Origin: Epinephelus fuscoguttatus
Lineage: Eukaryota; Chordata; Actinopteri; Perciformes; Serranidae
NCBI RefSeq assembly: GCF_011397635.1
Contig: NC_064760.1
Coordinates: forward strand, 30,372,856-30,436,855
Direction of reading: 5' to 3'
DNA length: 64,000 bases
Shown here: piece after piece, positions 31,201-41,689 of the stretch
How the letters are laid out: the number at the start of each line of letters is the position of its first letter
How positions within the stretch are numbered: the first letter of the stretch is position 1
Position numbers and translations under genes: made by a program
Notes under the pieces: model-generated
The model's input: only the letters and a program-made list of their open reading frames with translations
The model's database searches: none
Told to the model about the DNA's origin: nothing

Positions 31201-31751
31201 AAAAAAAAATTCAAAACATATTGATAAATTGGAAAAACACATACAGAATCAAGATGAAACTTTTAAATACTAAAGGCTCTACTTCCAAGGCACCATACCT
31301 CTCTGTCTAGTTCCCTTTTGACTGACACATCTCCAGTGGCAGTGTTTACTGCAAAATATGCGGCATTGGGCTCAGTGAGTGCATAAGTCAGCCGGTCGTT
31401 GTCTGCATCTGTTGCGTTTATACTAAACGCATAGGCACCTGTGACAACAACATCAGATGAACATATATAAACATGGGCAATATTTGTTTGAATATAAAGT
31501 CACAAAAATGAAACAAAAACAGTTTCACACACACAGACTGTATATACCTATGGGGGTGTCTTCACACACGTGGTGAACCAAACCGTTGATTGTAGGACTG
31601 GTATTTGCTGTAGAAAACACACAGTGTAAGCTGAATGTTAAGTGTTAATGTAAAGACATAATTACAAAATGACCATAAAAGTAACTGAATACTCACCATT
31701 AGTTAAGCTAATAAGGCACAACAGGAACATACTTCCTGTGATCCCCCTCAT
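14539..31751 (-). CDS. cdhr2: Cadherin-related family member 2 / protocadherin-24 (1281 aa, 30 coding exons)
   Basis: CDHR2 pairs with CDHR5 at the tips of enterocyte and kidney microvilli in the intermicrovillar adhesion complex. Exons in transcript order: 31751-31697, 31607-31548, 31438-31299, 31193-31143, 29924-29835, 29655-29566, 29472-29350, 28027-27881, 27540-27465, 27377-27268, 24834-24628, 24512-24363, 24234-24073, 23972-23911, 23799-23556, 21544-21305, 21197-21128, 21045-20461, 20320-20249, 20059-20010, 19904-19753, 18312-18216, 18090-18002, 17866-17795, 17474-17339, 16231-16110, 15425-15318, 15219-15136, 14825-14768, 14682-14539. All phases agree and the sum is 3846 bases. The protein has a signal peptide (MRGITGSMFLLCLISL), cadherin repeats with linkers NDTNDNKP, DVNDNPP, DANDNSP, DINDQPP, DINDNTP, DVNDERP and DINDNTP, one membrane helix (about 1125-1147) and a 134-residue tail. 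Length is close to human CDHR2 (1310 aa). It is divergent from rnf44 and convergent with gprin1, as in human. Confidence 0.93.
16470..16745 (+). mobile_element. LINE 3'-end fragment in cdhr2 intron
   Basis: The plus strand reads approximately HGEAAFSFCAALMWN, the motif that in L2-like LINEs reads YGEAAF..YGPRLWN, followed by a tail ending GAAATGTGCTATTTATTTATAAG. It is a short 5'-truncated copy with stop codons, lying antisense inside the intron between the membrane exon and the preceding cdhr2 exon. Confidence 0.5.
17475..17794 (-). other. cdhr2: GC-AG intron of cdhr2
   Basis: The exon 17866-17795 must end in phase 2 for the next exon (17474-17339) to read AAGQTIVEAYFVYLNGTAL without stops. 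The GT candidate (ACC|GTAAGG) gives phase 0 and an immediate stop. Using AAG|GCAAGTT, the strong GC donor consensus, restores the frame (NDAETVRAAGQTIVE). The 320-base intron is therefore GC-AG. Confidence 0.75.
18340..19610. repeat. Degenerate minisatellite in cdhr2 intron (TTTTGTGTCTCTTTGTAGTCA type)
   Basis: About 1.27 kb of the intron consists of irregular tandem copies of a unit of about 20-24 bases, consensus near GTTTTGTGTCTCTTTGTAGT with variants (GTCATTTTGAGTCTCTTTGT, TTTTGTGCATCTTTGTAGTC). The strand is strongly T/G-rich with few A. The open frames that cross it translate to Phe/Leu/Val/Cys-rich peptides and are by-products. Confidence 0.88.
21630..22142. mobile_element. Foldback element, copy 3 (in cdhr2 intron)
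   Basis: TTACCTTGAATTCATGAAG at the left end is the inverse of CTTCATGAATTCAAGGTAA at the right end. The interior has GGAAGTACTGAGCATACGG, AAGATAAATGAGACTTGG and AATTTTCTCTGTATTTGGAT, as in copy 2. The left arm contains an unrelated or diverged piece (21720-21850). Confidence 0.65.
22970..23468. mobile_element. MITE-like repeat with TTTAAAGG ends (in cdhr2 intron)
   Basis: About 500 bases start CTTTAAAGGAGCTATAAGTG and end with the approximate inverse, CGCATACAGTACCTTTAAATG. The interior has a run of degenerate AGTGCTAAC/ACAATGCTAAC units near 23075-23145. A matching terminal fragment (GCTATAACAATGCTCTGAAT, ATACTGCTCCTTTAGG) is present at about 38790-38836. TTAA at both ends would suit a piggyBac-like target, but the evidence is thin. 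Confidence 0.5.
24840..26340. other. Large cdhr2 intron, unassigned part
   Basis: The intron between exons 27377-27268 and 24834-24628 spans 2.4 kb. This part has scattered open frames with no domain and no splice logic. I recognise no gene or repeat in it. Confidence 0.4.
26340..26967. repeat. Unclassified repeat block with 80-bp direct terminal repeats
   Basis: Two related 80-base segments (26356-26435 and 26890-26967; TTTATTTCCATTTGTAACTT versus TTCATTTCCATTTGCAATTT, each continuing ATATTTGGC.GTATGGCTC) flank about 450 bases. The interior starts with tandem, partly palindromic units (CCTTCCATGTGCCTACATGG, AAAGCCTAAGGCAGAGAGAG). A second copy of the interior lies at 30785-31060. A 188-codon minus-strand open frame through it is repeat-derived. 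An LTR-like or MITE origin is possible. Confidence 0.6.
26980..27165. repeat. Dispersed fish repeat (same family as 14046-14185)
   Basis: Shares GACAGAGCCAGGCCAG, TGCTTCCAGTATGCTAAG and GTAAGCTAATCACTTGCT with the larger copy at 28885-29335. Non-coding, in a cdhr2 intron. Confidence 0.5.
28230..29335. repeat. Repeat-rich cdhr2 intron, includes full-length dispersed repeat
   Basis: From 28885 to 29335 lies the most complete copy of the dispersed family (GTGAAGCTAGAGTCAGGAGA, GAGCCAGGCCAGTTGCTGGC, GTAGCTTCATATTTAGAG, CAGACATGAGCG, TTCTCATCTAACTC). The preceding 650 bases (28230-28880) include a small CpG-rich patch near 28440-28500 (ACGCAATGACGGGAGG, GCGACGCAACGCCGAGCGC), which I cannot assign to a gene. 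Confidence 0.5.
30290..30700 (+). mobile_element. L2-like LINE reverse-transcriptase C-terminal fragment
   Basis: In interrupted frames the plus strand reads LQLIQKNSAARLLTRTK, then a degraded HW..V, RIDFKVLLLVNKALHG and, after a gap, PLWNDLPEEIRLA. This is the conserved C-terminal region after the LINE reverse transcriptase. The copy is 5' truncated and broken by frameshifts, and is antisense to cdhr2 in an intron. Confidence 0.65.
30785..31060. repeat. Second copy of the 26.3-26.9 kb repeat interior
   Basis: It matches 26480-26780 closely: TCCATGTGCCTACATGG, AGAGCCAGCAACAATGTCAA, GAAATGACATTGATAAGTCA, GCTGCAAAGAGGCTTGCAGA, GGCTAAAGCAGTTTAAATAG. It is in the same orientation and directly abuts the LINE fragment at its left. 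The 80-base terminal repeats are missing here. Confidence 0.75.
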
Positions 31752-31759
31752 GTCTGCAA

Positions 31760-34030
31760 ATGAAAAGAAGGAACAATCTGATCAGTAGAGGTGATAAAAC
31801 TAGTCAATTACCAGAAGATAAGTTGTCGACTATTTTGCTAGCCATGACAATATAATAAGAGTAATATCAGTCTACTGCCATGCTAGTACTTCTGTGAAGT
31901 TGCACAGTGTTGCTTTGAGTTAAATCCTAACATCTGCATGCTAAAATCATGTTAAGCAGGAATCGAGTGCCTCAGGAATGAGACCTACTGTAAAACCCAC
32001 ACATGAGTTAAAATTCTACCACTCATGGTTCCCTAATCTCAAAGTAAATCGTTTTTTGTGTTTTTGGTTAAATGCCTGAAATAAGGTCTGCGGTTAATTC
32101 AAGCTTAAAAGACAAAAATCCATCAGTAAAAACCCCACTCATTAATGTTGAAGTTTCTATGTGTCTTAAAAGAGGCGGTTGCTAACAAGTGGCTAAATAA
32201 GACTACTGAACATTGTCGCGCCGAGCCGCACCCAACACAGCTTTACATTCTTGTTATTATGTGTTGAAATTAAGTCATGTGACCATAGTGTCATTTGTTT
32301 ACAGCCTAACATTAGCATTTTACTCCTGCCGATAGCGTTTAGGCTTTAATAGTCATGGAAAATAGAGTTCATTAGTGAAGATTATCTTGCTGAACAAACA
32401 TGTAGGTATCATCAACATTTGTTTGTCACAGATCTTATTTTCAGCAATAATCCAAAATCCAATGGAAAAATCCCAGAGGCTTTTTGATGATTGAACCAGG
32501 CCGATGGTAACTTCTGCGTCAGCCTACAGAAAAACATCATCCCTGAAGCACTCTAGAATATTTACCATGTTCACGGCCAAGACTTCATCTTCTATGTGCT
32601 AGTGTTTGTTTACAGTGAGACTAACAACCAACATTTCGGCTTATCTCTACGAACAGATTCTGTTTATGAATCGGGTGATAAAAAGCGAAATAGTCGCCAC
32701 AGCAGACAGCTGATGGACTCTCAGATTACTTTTCGGCCCTTGTGTTCCGCCTATTTTGCTTGCCTCACAAATTGTCTACCTGCATGTAACCAAAGCGCAC
32801 TCAATTGTAATTGGACTTCTGTGACTACAAACAAAAACCAGAAATACCAAAATCTTGTCCCACTGCCTTCAGATTCTGCGCACATACACAGATATCTGTG
32901 AACTGAAATAGGCCTGAAGTTGTGGGTCAGCCCACTGACCAACATGCCGACATCACGTCTCGCTCAACTCGGGTTCCAACTTCTTAAAGCTTTGTTTTTT
33001 GACTTCTGGTTGGACAAAACAATTTGAAGGCATTTTTTAATATTATCTGCTTCTTATAGACTAAATGCAACAATCAATAATGCAAATAATTGTAACTCGC
33101 AGCCCTACCAGTAAGACAAAAAAAGATGACTGAGATGTTTTTAATAAAATTCTGACATGTCATTCATTCATTTATTTCATCTGTCTCACTTATCGAGACA
33201 ACTTGTGGTGAAAGATATTGACATTAAACATTTTATTACTCATTTAACATAGGTAACATGTATGACCTAACTATGTGCCCTCAAAAGGGCAGAAAACAGC
33301 TCTTGCCCTGATTTCTGTGTGTTGAAATTTAACAGCATATTGCGCACAGCCGCACCCAAATTAACAATATCACGGCAGGTGTTTCCATCTCCCACTGTGA
33401 CATCACTGAGGGGAATGTCATAAACATGTTGAAAGTTTCATTACTGAGAAAGCAGAGCAGCATCAGCTTTCTGCCTTGTGTGATTTCCTCTTTGATTTTG
33501 ATGACGTTGGAGGATATACTGGCTGCTCTGGTGAAATGATATCAAACTAGAAAATAAGTTTACACCTTATTTTCCAATGTAAGCAAGAACTTGTACAGTA
33601 GAATATTTAAAACATTTGAGTAAAACAGACCAGACAGACCAACAACACGTAGGACATTTTACAGTATGCCTCTCGGCTGGATTTAAAATTGATGATTCAG
33701 TTTGTAAATCTTAAATTAATTAAGGAATTATCACCTTTTGGTATTGAGAGAAGCCAGAGGTTGTGTTAATGAGTCTTTGTATGAACGATTAAGGCTCCCT
33801 TAATCTCTTTTATCATTTTGCCACCAGTTCCACAGTTTCTTTTGTCAGTTTCAACATATTTTACTGTGTCGGATTACAGAAAGCAGCAGAGTTTCCAATC
33901 TATTCATGATCAGCACTTTTAAATACACATACAGTATATTTGACAAACCATTCATCATCCTATATGGTTACTAAAAGTGTTGCACTAACTCTTCAAAAAG
34001 CTAAATCTAAAGTAAAATGTAGCAGTCAGA
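31760..34030 (-). other. cdhr2: First intron of cdhr2
   Basis: It separates the non-coding first exon from the exon with the start codon. It holds a decayed repeat region at about 32160-33000, including a 101-codon open frame with no recognised domain, and a hAT-end remnant near 33068-33112 (inverse of TAGGGCTGCGAGTTACAATT). No additional exon is evident. Confidence 0.5.
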
Positions 34031-34035
34031 CTTAC

Positions 34036-34115
34036 CGGACGACATTCACAGAGGAGCTTCTCCTTTACTGATGTCGAGATGAGACCTTTGCCTCTTGTTG
34101 CTCCTGGAAATTATC
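34036..34115 (-). other. cdhr2: Non-coding first exon of cdhr2
   Basis: On the minus strand the segment ends GAATGTCGTCCG|GTAAGTCTG, a strong donor at plus positions 34035-34031. Splicing to the acceptor at 31754 places the ATG two bases into the next exon. The 5' limit is set only by the promoter-like sequence upstream and is approximate. Confidence 0.55.
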
Positions 34116-34121
34116 GTCTTG

Positions 34122-34175
34122 TAGTTGTAAATATAAATGATTAACAGGAACAAGAAACGCACAGCCAATAACACG
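34122..34175 (-). promoter_or_regulatory. cdhr2: Putative cdhr2 promoter with HNF1-like and CCAAT sites
   Basis: Plus positions 34133-34145 read ATAAATGATTAAC, 11 of 13 bases of the HNF1 site GTTAATNATTAAC. A CCAAT box lies at about 34164-34168 and a TATA-like GTAAATATA at about 34127-34135. HNF1 drives many enterocyte and kidney genes, which fits CDHR2 expression. This rests on motif matching only. Confidence 0.4.
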
Positions 34176-35064
34176 GCACTAAACCTCCTCCCTGAGTGTG
34201 TTTGTTAAAAAAAACATACAAAAGCGTTGCACTGAGGAGAAATAGTTGAAAATATCCACCTGTTGTTTGCTCTCAGACATGGCAACATTATGGCTGTTTA
34301 ATTACGGCTGGGTAGTAATGAGAGACAGGACCAGGCAAACTCCTCGGCCCATCATTGGCTGGCCAGCCCTGTCACCAGTAACACATGGCATCCTGCCATA
34401 CTGGGTCACCAGCGTCCATCCATACCAGAGTCGTCGAGCTCTTTTGTTTGAAGGGGGTGCTTCTGTTGTCATGGTAACAACAACAGTCTCTTTGCCTCCA
34501 TTGAGCAAAACCCACTTTTCTCAAACATCCCATCAGAACCAATCAGTGGTCCGATGCCTTTTTCAGAGAGCACAGATCCATGTACCTCCCTAATGAGCCC
34601 CCCTCCCTTTCAGCCTGCCCTCCTAATTAAAAGCCATCACACAAAGGATCATCTTCTCTTCTACCCACTGGATTCATTCATAATCAGACATTTGCCTCAG
34701 AACAAAAGCATGGATCCACACCTCTTTACTCTGAGAGAAAACATTTAACAGTGTATTGTTTTCCGTTTTGGGTGTTTAAAATGGGGTCTTTAGAATAGAG
34801 GTACATGGAAACACACTTGGACTCCTGAATAATGAACAAAAATGTTGTGTACATTCCAAACAAAACAGGTATTTACTCCAGAAAGTTCTTTGGATTTTGA
34901 AAGCATTTGTTTTAATTTCATTCATTATATTTTTTCTGTTATCAAACAGATGTAAGAAGAATATAGCCTTAACTTGCTACTTATTGTAAAATGGTCAGCA
35001 GTTTTACTCCCTGCACTGGAGAGAGAGAACTGCCTTTTTAATGGGGATACACATGGTTTTAATA

Positions 35065-35380
35065 AGGTAAGATAAAATTTATTGTCCCAAGCGGGAAATT
35101 TGTTTTGAGTACATAGTGCAACAGAGCTGCATTGCAGATACAACCATCATATAAAAACAAGACGCACAGTAGACAACCATGTAGTACAGCAAGAACGCAG
35201 ATTTGAATAACAAGATTGTACAATTAGGATGGATAAAATAAATACATCAACTCTGTCGTGACAGATAAGGCTAAAAGAATAAAAGCTCCTTAAGGTTGCA
35301 CTAACCCAGGAGATAATAATTAAAAGTGCAATGAAAACTGTAGTATAGACAGTGCAAATAAAAGTGAGGGGGAAGTCAGG
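35065..35380 (-). mobile_element. LINE 3'-tail-like remnant
   Basis: The sequence AAGATAAAATTTATTGTCCC followed by AAGCGGGAAATTTG and A-rich spacers is like the inverted 3' tail of a fish LINE (minus strand GGGACAATAAATTTTATCTT). It has no coding part. This is a motif-level guess. Confidence 0.35.
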
Positions 35381-36009
35381 GGTCCAAGCATGCTAGCAGT
35401 CAGTCACAATCCTAGACTGTGGGGGGCCCCGGGCAAAGAAGCCCATCAAGGCCCAAACTGACAGTATCCAGCTGTCATACAATGGCAAGAAGAGGCTGCA
35501 CTCAGGGGCTTTTGGAGGCAGTGGCGATCTATCTATATGTTATACAGATAAATAAATGTATTGTTATCATTAAAACACCCCCCACACTCTTGTTTTGAGG
35601 AGCAGAGAGGCAATGGCGTAATTCCTGATCAAAAAATAGTGTGAAGAAGCACAATGTGTGAGAGGTGACGCTGAACATGGCAAAGGTGAGGAGCTAAGCA
35701 GGTGAGCAAATAAAACCTGCTGTATCAGGCTCAGTCTTTTTTAAAATCTTCTAGAGTGAAGATATTGGTATCATATGACACTAGATGAAATATGCTCCAA
35801 AGTGAGGCTGAGTTTTTATTTTTATTTCTGTTTTATTAAGACAGAGGGGCCTACAACACTGGATTTGGAGATGGTTGTTAGAGAGTCCATTTCTGTCACT
35901 ACAAGGCTTATGGCCAGAGCTTATTTGAAATGGAGATAAAGGTGGGTGGCAGGTGGTGGTGCTGGAGTGGGTGTCCATAATTCCATTCAAAAATAATGAT
36001 TTTAACTTT

Positions 36010-36115
36010 GGGGTTTGCCTGATGAAGGTCTAGTTACCGAAACGTTGCAGCATTAAAATCGTATGTGCGGGAGTTTTGTGTTCTGCTCATCCCTGCACGT
36101 CTCCTATGCACCTGA
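36010..36115. repeat. Remnant containing GATGAAGGTCTAGTTACCGAAACGTT motif
   Basis: The phrase CTGATGAAGGTCTAGTTACC followed by GAAACGTTGCAGCATTAAA is a recurrent signature in vertebrate retroelement 3' regions. Only about 100 bases can be attributed. The class is uncertain. Confidence 0.3.
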
Positions 36116-37225
36116 TTGGAAATAGAGGTGCTCAGTTTTCCTTTGCTCATAATTCCTAACGAGGGTCAAGGGACAATTCATCTTGAGGGTGTATGTGCCA
36201 ATATCTTGAGCACAGCTACAAACAGGAGTATGATGCTAATTTGTTGAGTTGACCTATAATGTGTAGAAAGTCAGGAAAAGTATCAAAGTGGATCAGATTG
36301 GTGGATAATCATCTTTCCTTAGTACCTCAGGAGAGGTAAGTGTGTCTGATGATCATTACTCACTTAACTGAACAAAAATGTGACTTATAAAGTGACACAG
36401 GTAAATCTTAATAAACCACAGGCATAGTGTCATTGTCATACTCATAAGGAAGATCAGTCTGGATATTGCTGCTCTTCCCAGCAACATGTTCCTACAATCT
36501 CCTCCAATTAGACTTTGGTTTATGATTTACAGTGTTCATCACAAAACTGCCACTCCTGACCCGCAGTAAAGATATATAAATAGGTGGGAACATAACCACA
36601 GCAATTCCAGTAAACAGAAACACAAGATTAAAAAAAATCTACCTTGAATAAGGCTCAGTCGGGGTGTTGTCTTGTCCACATAGACAAGATGATAAAATGA
36701 GGCCTGATAAGAAATGACGCACACTGGATTATAAATGGAAAGGAATTTTGTAATGAGAGTTACAGAAGAGTGTAATTAACATGCAATGAATGATAATAAC
36801 AGTGAACTTGTCCCAGTGTATAAGCATGTTGGAGGGTGTGTCTGATATTATTTATACCCTCCCTTCTTCCTCTTTCTGTATATTTTATTACCTTACTTTT
36901 TGGGTTTGGGATAAGTTGGAGTTCCTCTATTTTTAACACTTCGTTGTCTGCATACTTTTCTTCACAGAGACATTATTTTTTGTTTTCCTGGTGGAGGAAA
37001 TATATCAGGTTGCTGAAGCATTGTCAATTTTTCTGCATTATCCACTTCCCCGGGATTGAGGGCGTTTGTCTCTCTGGATTCTTGGGGAATAAGTCTGCTT
37101 CAATTTACATCCTGTTTTTACTAGATTGTGTTTATACCAAAATGTGATAACTGATCACAAAAATGCAAATAAATCAAAAATTAAGGACACTGCATCAACA
37201 ACATGGGTTAAAATCAGATATGTTA

Positions 37226-37500
37226 AAGGTCCAGTGCGTAGGATTTAGAGGGGTATATAAGCAAAAATGGTATATGATATTCATAGCTATGTTTTCATCA
37301 GTGTATAATCACCTGAAACTAACAATCGTTGTGTTTTTGTTACCTTATAATGAGACATTTATATCTACAAACAGAGCAGGTCCACGATGTTGTTCTCTAC
37401 AGTAGCCCAGAATGGACAAACCAAACACTAGCTTTAGATAGTGTCATGACCCTGTTTTTTTTTAAATATCATGTTATCTTGTGGTCGTGGTCAGGATGCC
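37226..37500. repeat. Percomorph dispersed repeat (GGTCCAGTGCGTAGGATTTA type)
   Basis: It begins AAAGGTCCAGTGCGTAGGAT and contains GTATAATCACCTGAAACTAA, CAATCGTTGTGTTTTTGTTA, CTACAGTAGCCCAGAATGGA and CAAACCAAACACTAGC. I recognise this as a frequent non-coding repeat in percomorph genomes, probably a MITE. The right part has decayed. Confidence 0.6.
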
Positions 37501-37528
37501 ATTTCGCCATTACAATTTTACATAGCAT

Positions 37529-37555
37529 ATAATAATAATAATAATAATAATAATA
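37529..37555. repeat. (ATA)n microsatellite at left edge of the L2 fragment
   Basis: Nine ATA-type units precede the L2 frame directly, and a similar (AAT)n run is at 38293-38316, just after the L2 tail. Confidence 0.9.
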
Positions 37556-37557
37556 CT

Positions 37558-38290
37558 TTACAATTATTACAGAATTCAGCTGCACAAGTGCTGACGAGGA
37601 CCAGAGGGCGGGAGCACATTACACCAGTTTTAAAATTGCTGCATTGGCTCCCTGTGCACTTCAGGATCGATTTTAAGGTTCTTTTATTAGTTTTTAAATG
37701 TCTTAACAGTCTTGGGCCTTCTTATTTATCTGACCTGCTTTTACCATATCAACCCGGCACCGGCCTTTTAACCATACCACAAGTTAGGACTAAAACACAC
37801 GGGGAGGCGGCATTTAATTATTATGGCCCCCGATTGTGGAACAGCCTGCTGGAGAACCTCAGAGCTGCAGAGACTGTTGATGTTTTTAAAAAGAGGTTCA
37901 AGACTCATCTTTTTAATCAGGCTTTTAACTGATCTCTTTATTTATCTATTTTAAATTCCTCTTATAACCGATTTATCCATCTATTATCTATTTTTTTATT
38001 TATTTTTTATATTCTTACCCTTCCTCTTTTTACGTTCTTATCTCTTTTGTTATTTTAGTTAGCCTATAGGTTTTAGTTTTGATGCATTTTATGTCTCTGT
38101 TTTAGATCATTCTTACCTAGCTACTAACTCAATTTTGTGAGCTAAATAGCTTTTTGTTGGGTGGGAGGGTTGGGTTTTCTCTTTTCTTTTTGTTTTCTGT
38201 TTGGATCTTTGTTGTTTTTAACCTCTGTGACGCACTTTGTGTTACTGTTGTATGAAAAGTGCCATATAAATAAAGTTGATTTGATTTGAT
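37558..38290 (+). mobile_element. L2-clade LINE, 5'-truncated 3' end
   Basis: An open frame to 37932 encodes LQLLQNSAAQVLTRTRGREH, then PVLKLLHWLPVHFRIDFKVL, SYLSDLLLPY, THGEAAFNYYGPRLWNSL and KRFKTHLFNQAFN before TGA. This is the C-terminal end of the L2-type ORF2. A 340-base 3' UTR follows and ends GTGCCATATAAATAAAGTTG with (TGATT)n, the usual L2 tail. The frame is intact over this stretch, so the insertion is fairly young. AAT/ATA microsatellite sequence flanks it on both sides. Confidence 0.85.
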
Positions 38291-38539
38291 TTAATAATAA
38301 TAATAATAATAATGATAAACTTAATTTGTATAGGAAGTGTTTTATGAGACAAATAAAACAGTATACACTATCAAGATAAAAACAGCAATTAAAACATTGA
38401 ACATAAGCTAAGACCAGATAAATCAGAGTCTGTGATTAAAATAAATAAAGTAAAAGTATGTTTTGAGGAGTGTTTTAAATGAAGACACTGAGTTTGCACA
38501 GGCAAGGAGCTCCACAGCTGTGGGGCTGTGACAGAAAAT

Positions 38540-38851
38540 GGCCGCTTTATTTATGTAATGAGGCAGGCTGTAGGAACAGTTAGGAGGGTCCCACCTGAGG
38601 AGAGCAGGCAGCTGCTACAATACATGTTGGAGCAATACCATGTAGAGTTTTAAGAGTAAAAATAATAATAAAAGTTTAAAATAATTCCCATACTTAACAG
38701 GTAGCCAGTGTAGCATTGCAAGGGTGGGATTTATATGGTCTTGTCTCTTGGGATTAGTTAAAAGTCTGGCAGCTGAGTCATAGCTGTTTTCTGCTATAAC
38801 AATGCTCTGAATATTGTATACTGCTCCTTTAGGATTCCACACACAAAACAT
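38540..38851 (-). mobile_element. Second LINE C-terminal fragment (opposite strand)
   Basis: The minus strand reads SYDSAARLLTNPKRQDHI, TLAMLHWLPVKYGNYFKLLL and then KLYMVLLQ with a frameshift, the same post-RT region as in L2-like LINEs. It is interrupted near 38790-38836 by a terminal fragment of the MITE-like family found at 22970-23468. Confidence 0.65.
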
Positions 38852-38859
38852 ACTGGATT

Positions 38860-41680
38860 GTGAGTTAAGCTTCTCAATAAAGTAGGTAAACCTGGTTTTA
38901 CCTACAACATTACAAGGCTGATTATATCAAACATTATTATAATAAGCCAGTAATAAAGTATATAATGATGTTACACTCAGGAAGGGACCATTCTACATAA
39001 AGAGTACTTTTATTTTTTTAAACTTAAAGTAGGCTAGATGTTGCTGGTAATAGTTTCTGTATTTTTCTGAGTTACAATCTGTCATGCATGACCTTTATTT
39101 AACCCTTTATATTTAAGCAAATTGGCTTGGTTTGTTTCAAACACATGTGAAGAAGGCAATGAGTAACAAAAGAAGAAATGACTCAAAAAAATAGCAAGAA
39201 ATTGGTAAAAAGAGAAAATTAAAACAGGAAAATTGTTGTTTTTGTTTTTGTTTTTTTTTTTAAAAGAAAACCTGGACCTGGAAAACAATCTTAAAAACTA
39301 TAAAATATATAATAGGCTAATGCTAATTATAACTATAGCTTTTCTCTAGCTTTTTAAAAATACTTTTACCAATTCAATTTTTTTTTTTTTGCAATTTATG
39401 GAACATTTCTTACCTCATTGCATTTTCCCCATGTTTTAGAAGAAGGTGCACAAGCAGTATTTTACACTTGTATTTTTACTACTTGTACCTTTTTCCCTCT
39501 GTTTTGTTTTTTTTCCTCTCTCAGAATACTAATGACCGCTTTTCACAGGCGACCCTGAACTTTCCAGTCAGCCTGACACACTTTTTTCTGTCCATTACGG
39601 TAAAAATGGCAGCATGGCTTGTGCTCTCTGCTCTGGAAATACACAGAAATGGGGGTGTAACGGGGAACTGCAGAAACTCTAAGCAACCGTGGGGCTGGCT
39701 TATCATTTTCAAAACCAAAAAGTGGCGACTACGGAAGTGATTTCGGGGCTTGCAAAGCCATAAACCCGCATTACACGCACACAGAGTGCGGGGATAATAC
39801 GAGACTCTGATGTTAAGCACCTTTTTTACAGCAGTGGTGAAATCCACGGAATGTTCCACACGGGAACAGCTGACCGTAGGATGCCGCACTTAGCCTAACG
39901 AGATGTGAACATAACAAGGGAAATATCACTGATCAGATGTTTGCATATTAACAATCAGGTAACTACACTGCTCCTCTTGTTGTCGCTTTGTCTCGGTTGA
40001 ATTTTGGGGATTATCGGCGCGTGTTTACGGGAGATGGTTAGACGGGTTATTAGGGCTGTCATCCTGCTCAACCTCCAGCCCCTCCTTGTTTTGCTGCTAC
40101 CGAGTGCGATGTTGTAATGTTTACATTTAGTCTATGTTGCATACCGCTGCTACTCTCCTCACCCAGCTCTTTATTAGGTGCACACTTCTGAATGCATTCA
40201 GAAGATCATACAGGCTCAAATGCTTTGCAGTGGAGCATTCAGAACAGACGGAGACATTATTTATTAACTCTTATTGGACAAAGTGGGCCTGATAGGTAGC
40301 TTATAAGGCCTAATAAAGCTTGGTAACCCTCAAGTGCATCATCTTTTGCAGCTCCATTCGCTGACCTACAAAACTGTAGCTGGGAAATTTGGTACAGAGC
40401 TGATGAAGGGTGTTTCTCACTCGATCATGGAAGTGCAATATTACATAACCGCCTGGGTAGTGTACAGTAGGACACCGTGGCCTCCAGTGAGTCAAAACAG
40501 ACTGTGGGCCACAGTAGAGTTTGAGACCTAAAGGCACTGTATTCTACAAAGGAAACACTTGCTATCAGTGGGCTACAGCTAGTAAATTAAAATGAGATTT
40601 TCCTTATGATCAAAACTGACACACCGATCTGTTATGTTTAGTACTTGAAGTGTCACAAGAGTCCTCATTTGAAACAGTTCTACCTGTGGAAACCTTTTCT
40701 GATTATTCTGTAGGCCTACATAAAGTGACTGTCAGTGGTGGAACAAGTATTAGATCATTAAATAGCTTACTACATTATAAAAAAAAACACATTATAATAC
40801 ACAAGTCAGTGTCCTGCTTTCAGAGTTTTATTCAAGCCTTCATTCATGACTTTGGTGGGAGCTAAAGTCACCTATTAGAATATGACTTGAGTAAAAATAT
40901 TTACTGTTCAAAAGTAGTTTTATGATATGAAATGAAGTATTGAAAGTAACTGTACAAGTAAATGCTGATAATTGAAAAAGCAAGTGGTCAGAATTCTGAT
41001 GATTTTGACGTGTATGTCTTCATAACATGTCTTAAAAATGAAACGTAGGTTACACTTGAAAAAAAAAAAAACAAGATCTTCTTCACACCAGGGGAATGTA
41101 TTAGAGTAAAAGTATACATTTTATTTAGGAAATTTAGTGGAGCAAAAGTAAAAAATGCCAGAAATATATAAACTCAAATAAAGTGCAGATACTCCCAAAA
41201 AATACTTAAGTACAGCAACTAAATATTATGACTTCTTTAGTTTACAACACTGATTAAAAGTACTCATTATGCAGAGTGAATGTCACTACTAATGCATTCA
41301 TATGTAAGCAGTACTTTAATGTATATAGGTCGAGCTGGAGCCACAGTATTAATTGCTTTAAATACTGCAGGATAGTTTAATCTATAACATGCATCAAATG
41401 GAAATAAAGTACAAGTGAGTCAAGTACAATGCTTGAGTCATCGGTGACAATAATTCCAGAAAGCAGTGTGTAGCAGTGGCTGTGCTTTAGGTGGAAAGAT
41501 GCAGTAAGGAAGGAGAAAAGAAAGGAGGTCACAGTATTTATCCGGTCAGTCATTAGGCTCAATGTTAGGGTCAGGGATATGTGTTAAATAATCTTTAGGT
41601 GACCCTGCAGCCTCTCATGGTGCTTTGTGTTTGTTTGCATCCAGCAACAACAGGAACTGCTTGTTTTGATACATTGTAGC
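38860..41680. other. Intergenic upstream of rnf44
   Basis: AT-rich sequence without recognised genes. The part 39540-40090 is less AT-rich with several CpGs (ATTATCGGCGCGTGTTTACG) and could be an alternative upstream promoter of rnf44 or belong to an undetected transcript. No exon can be supported from sequence alone. Confidence 0.35.
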
Positions 41681-41689
41681 AAAGACTGT

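Larger units (their letters stand above)
34180..39450. other. Intergenic between divergent cdhr2 and rnf44
   Basis: About 5 kb with no host exon recognised. It is a dump of decayed retroelement tails and repeats, the better ones listed separately. The open frames at 34.2-34.7 and 36.8-37.1 kb have no domain. Confidence 0.5.
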
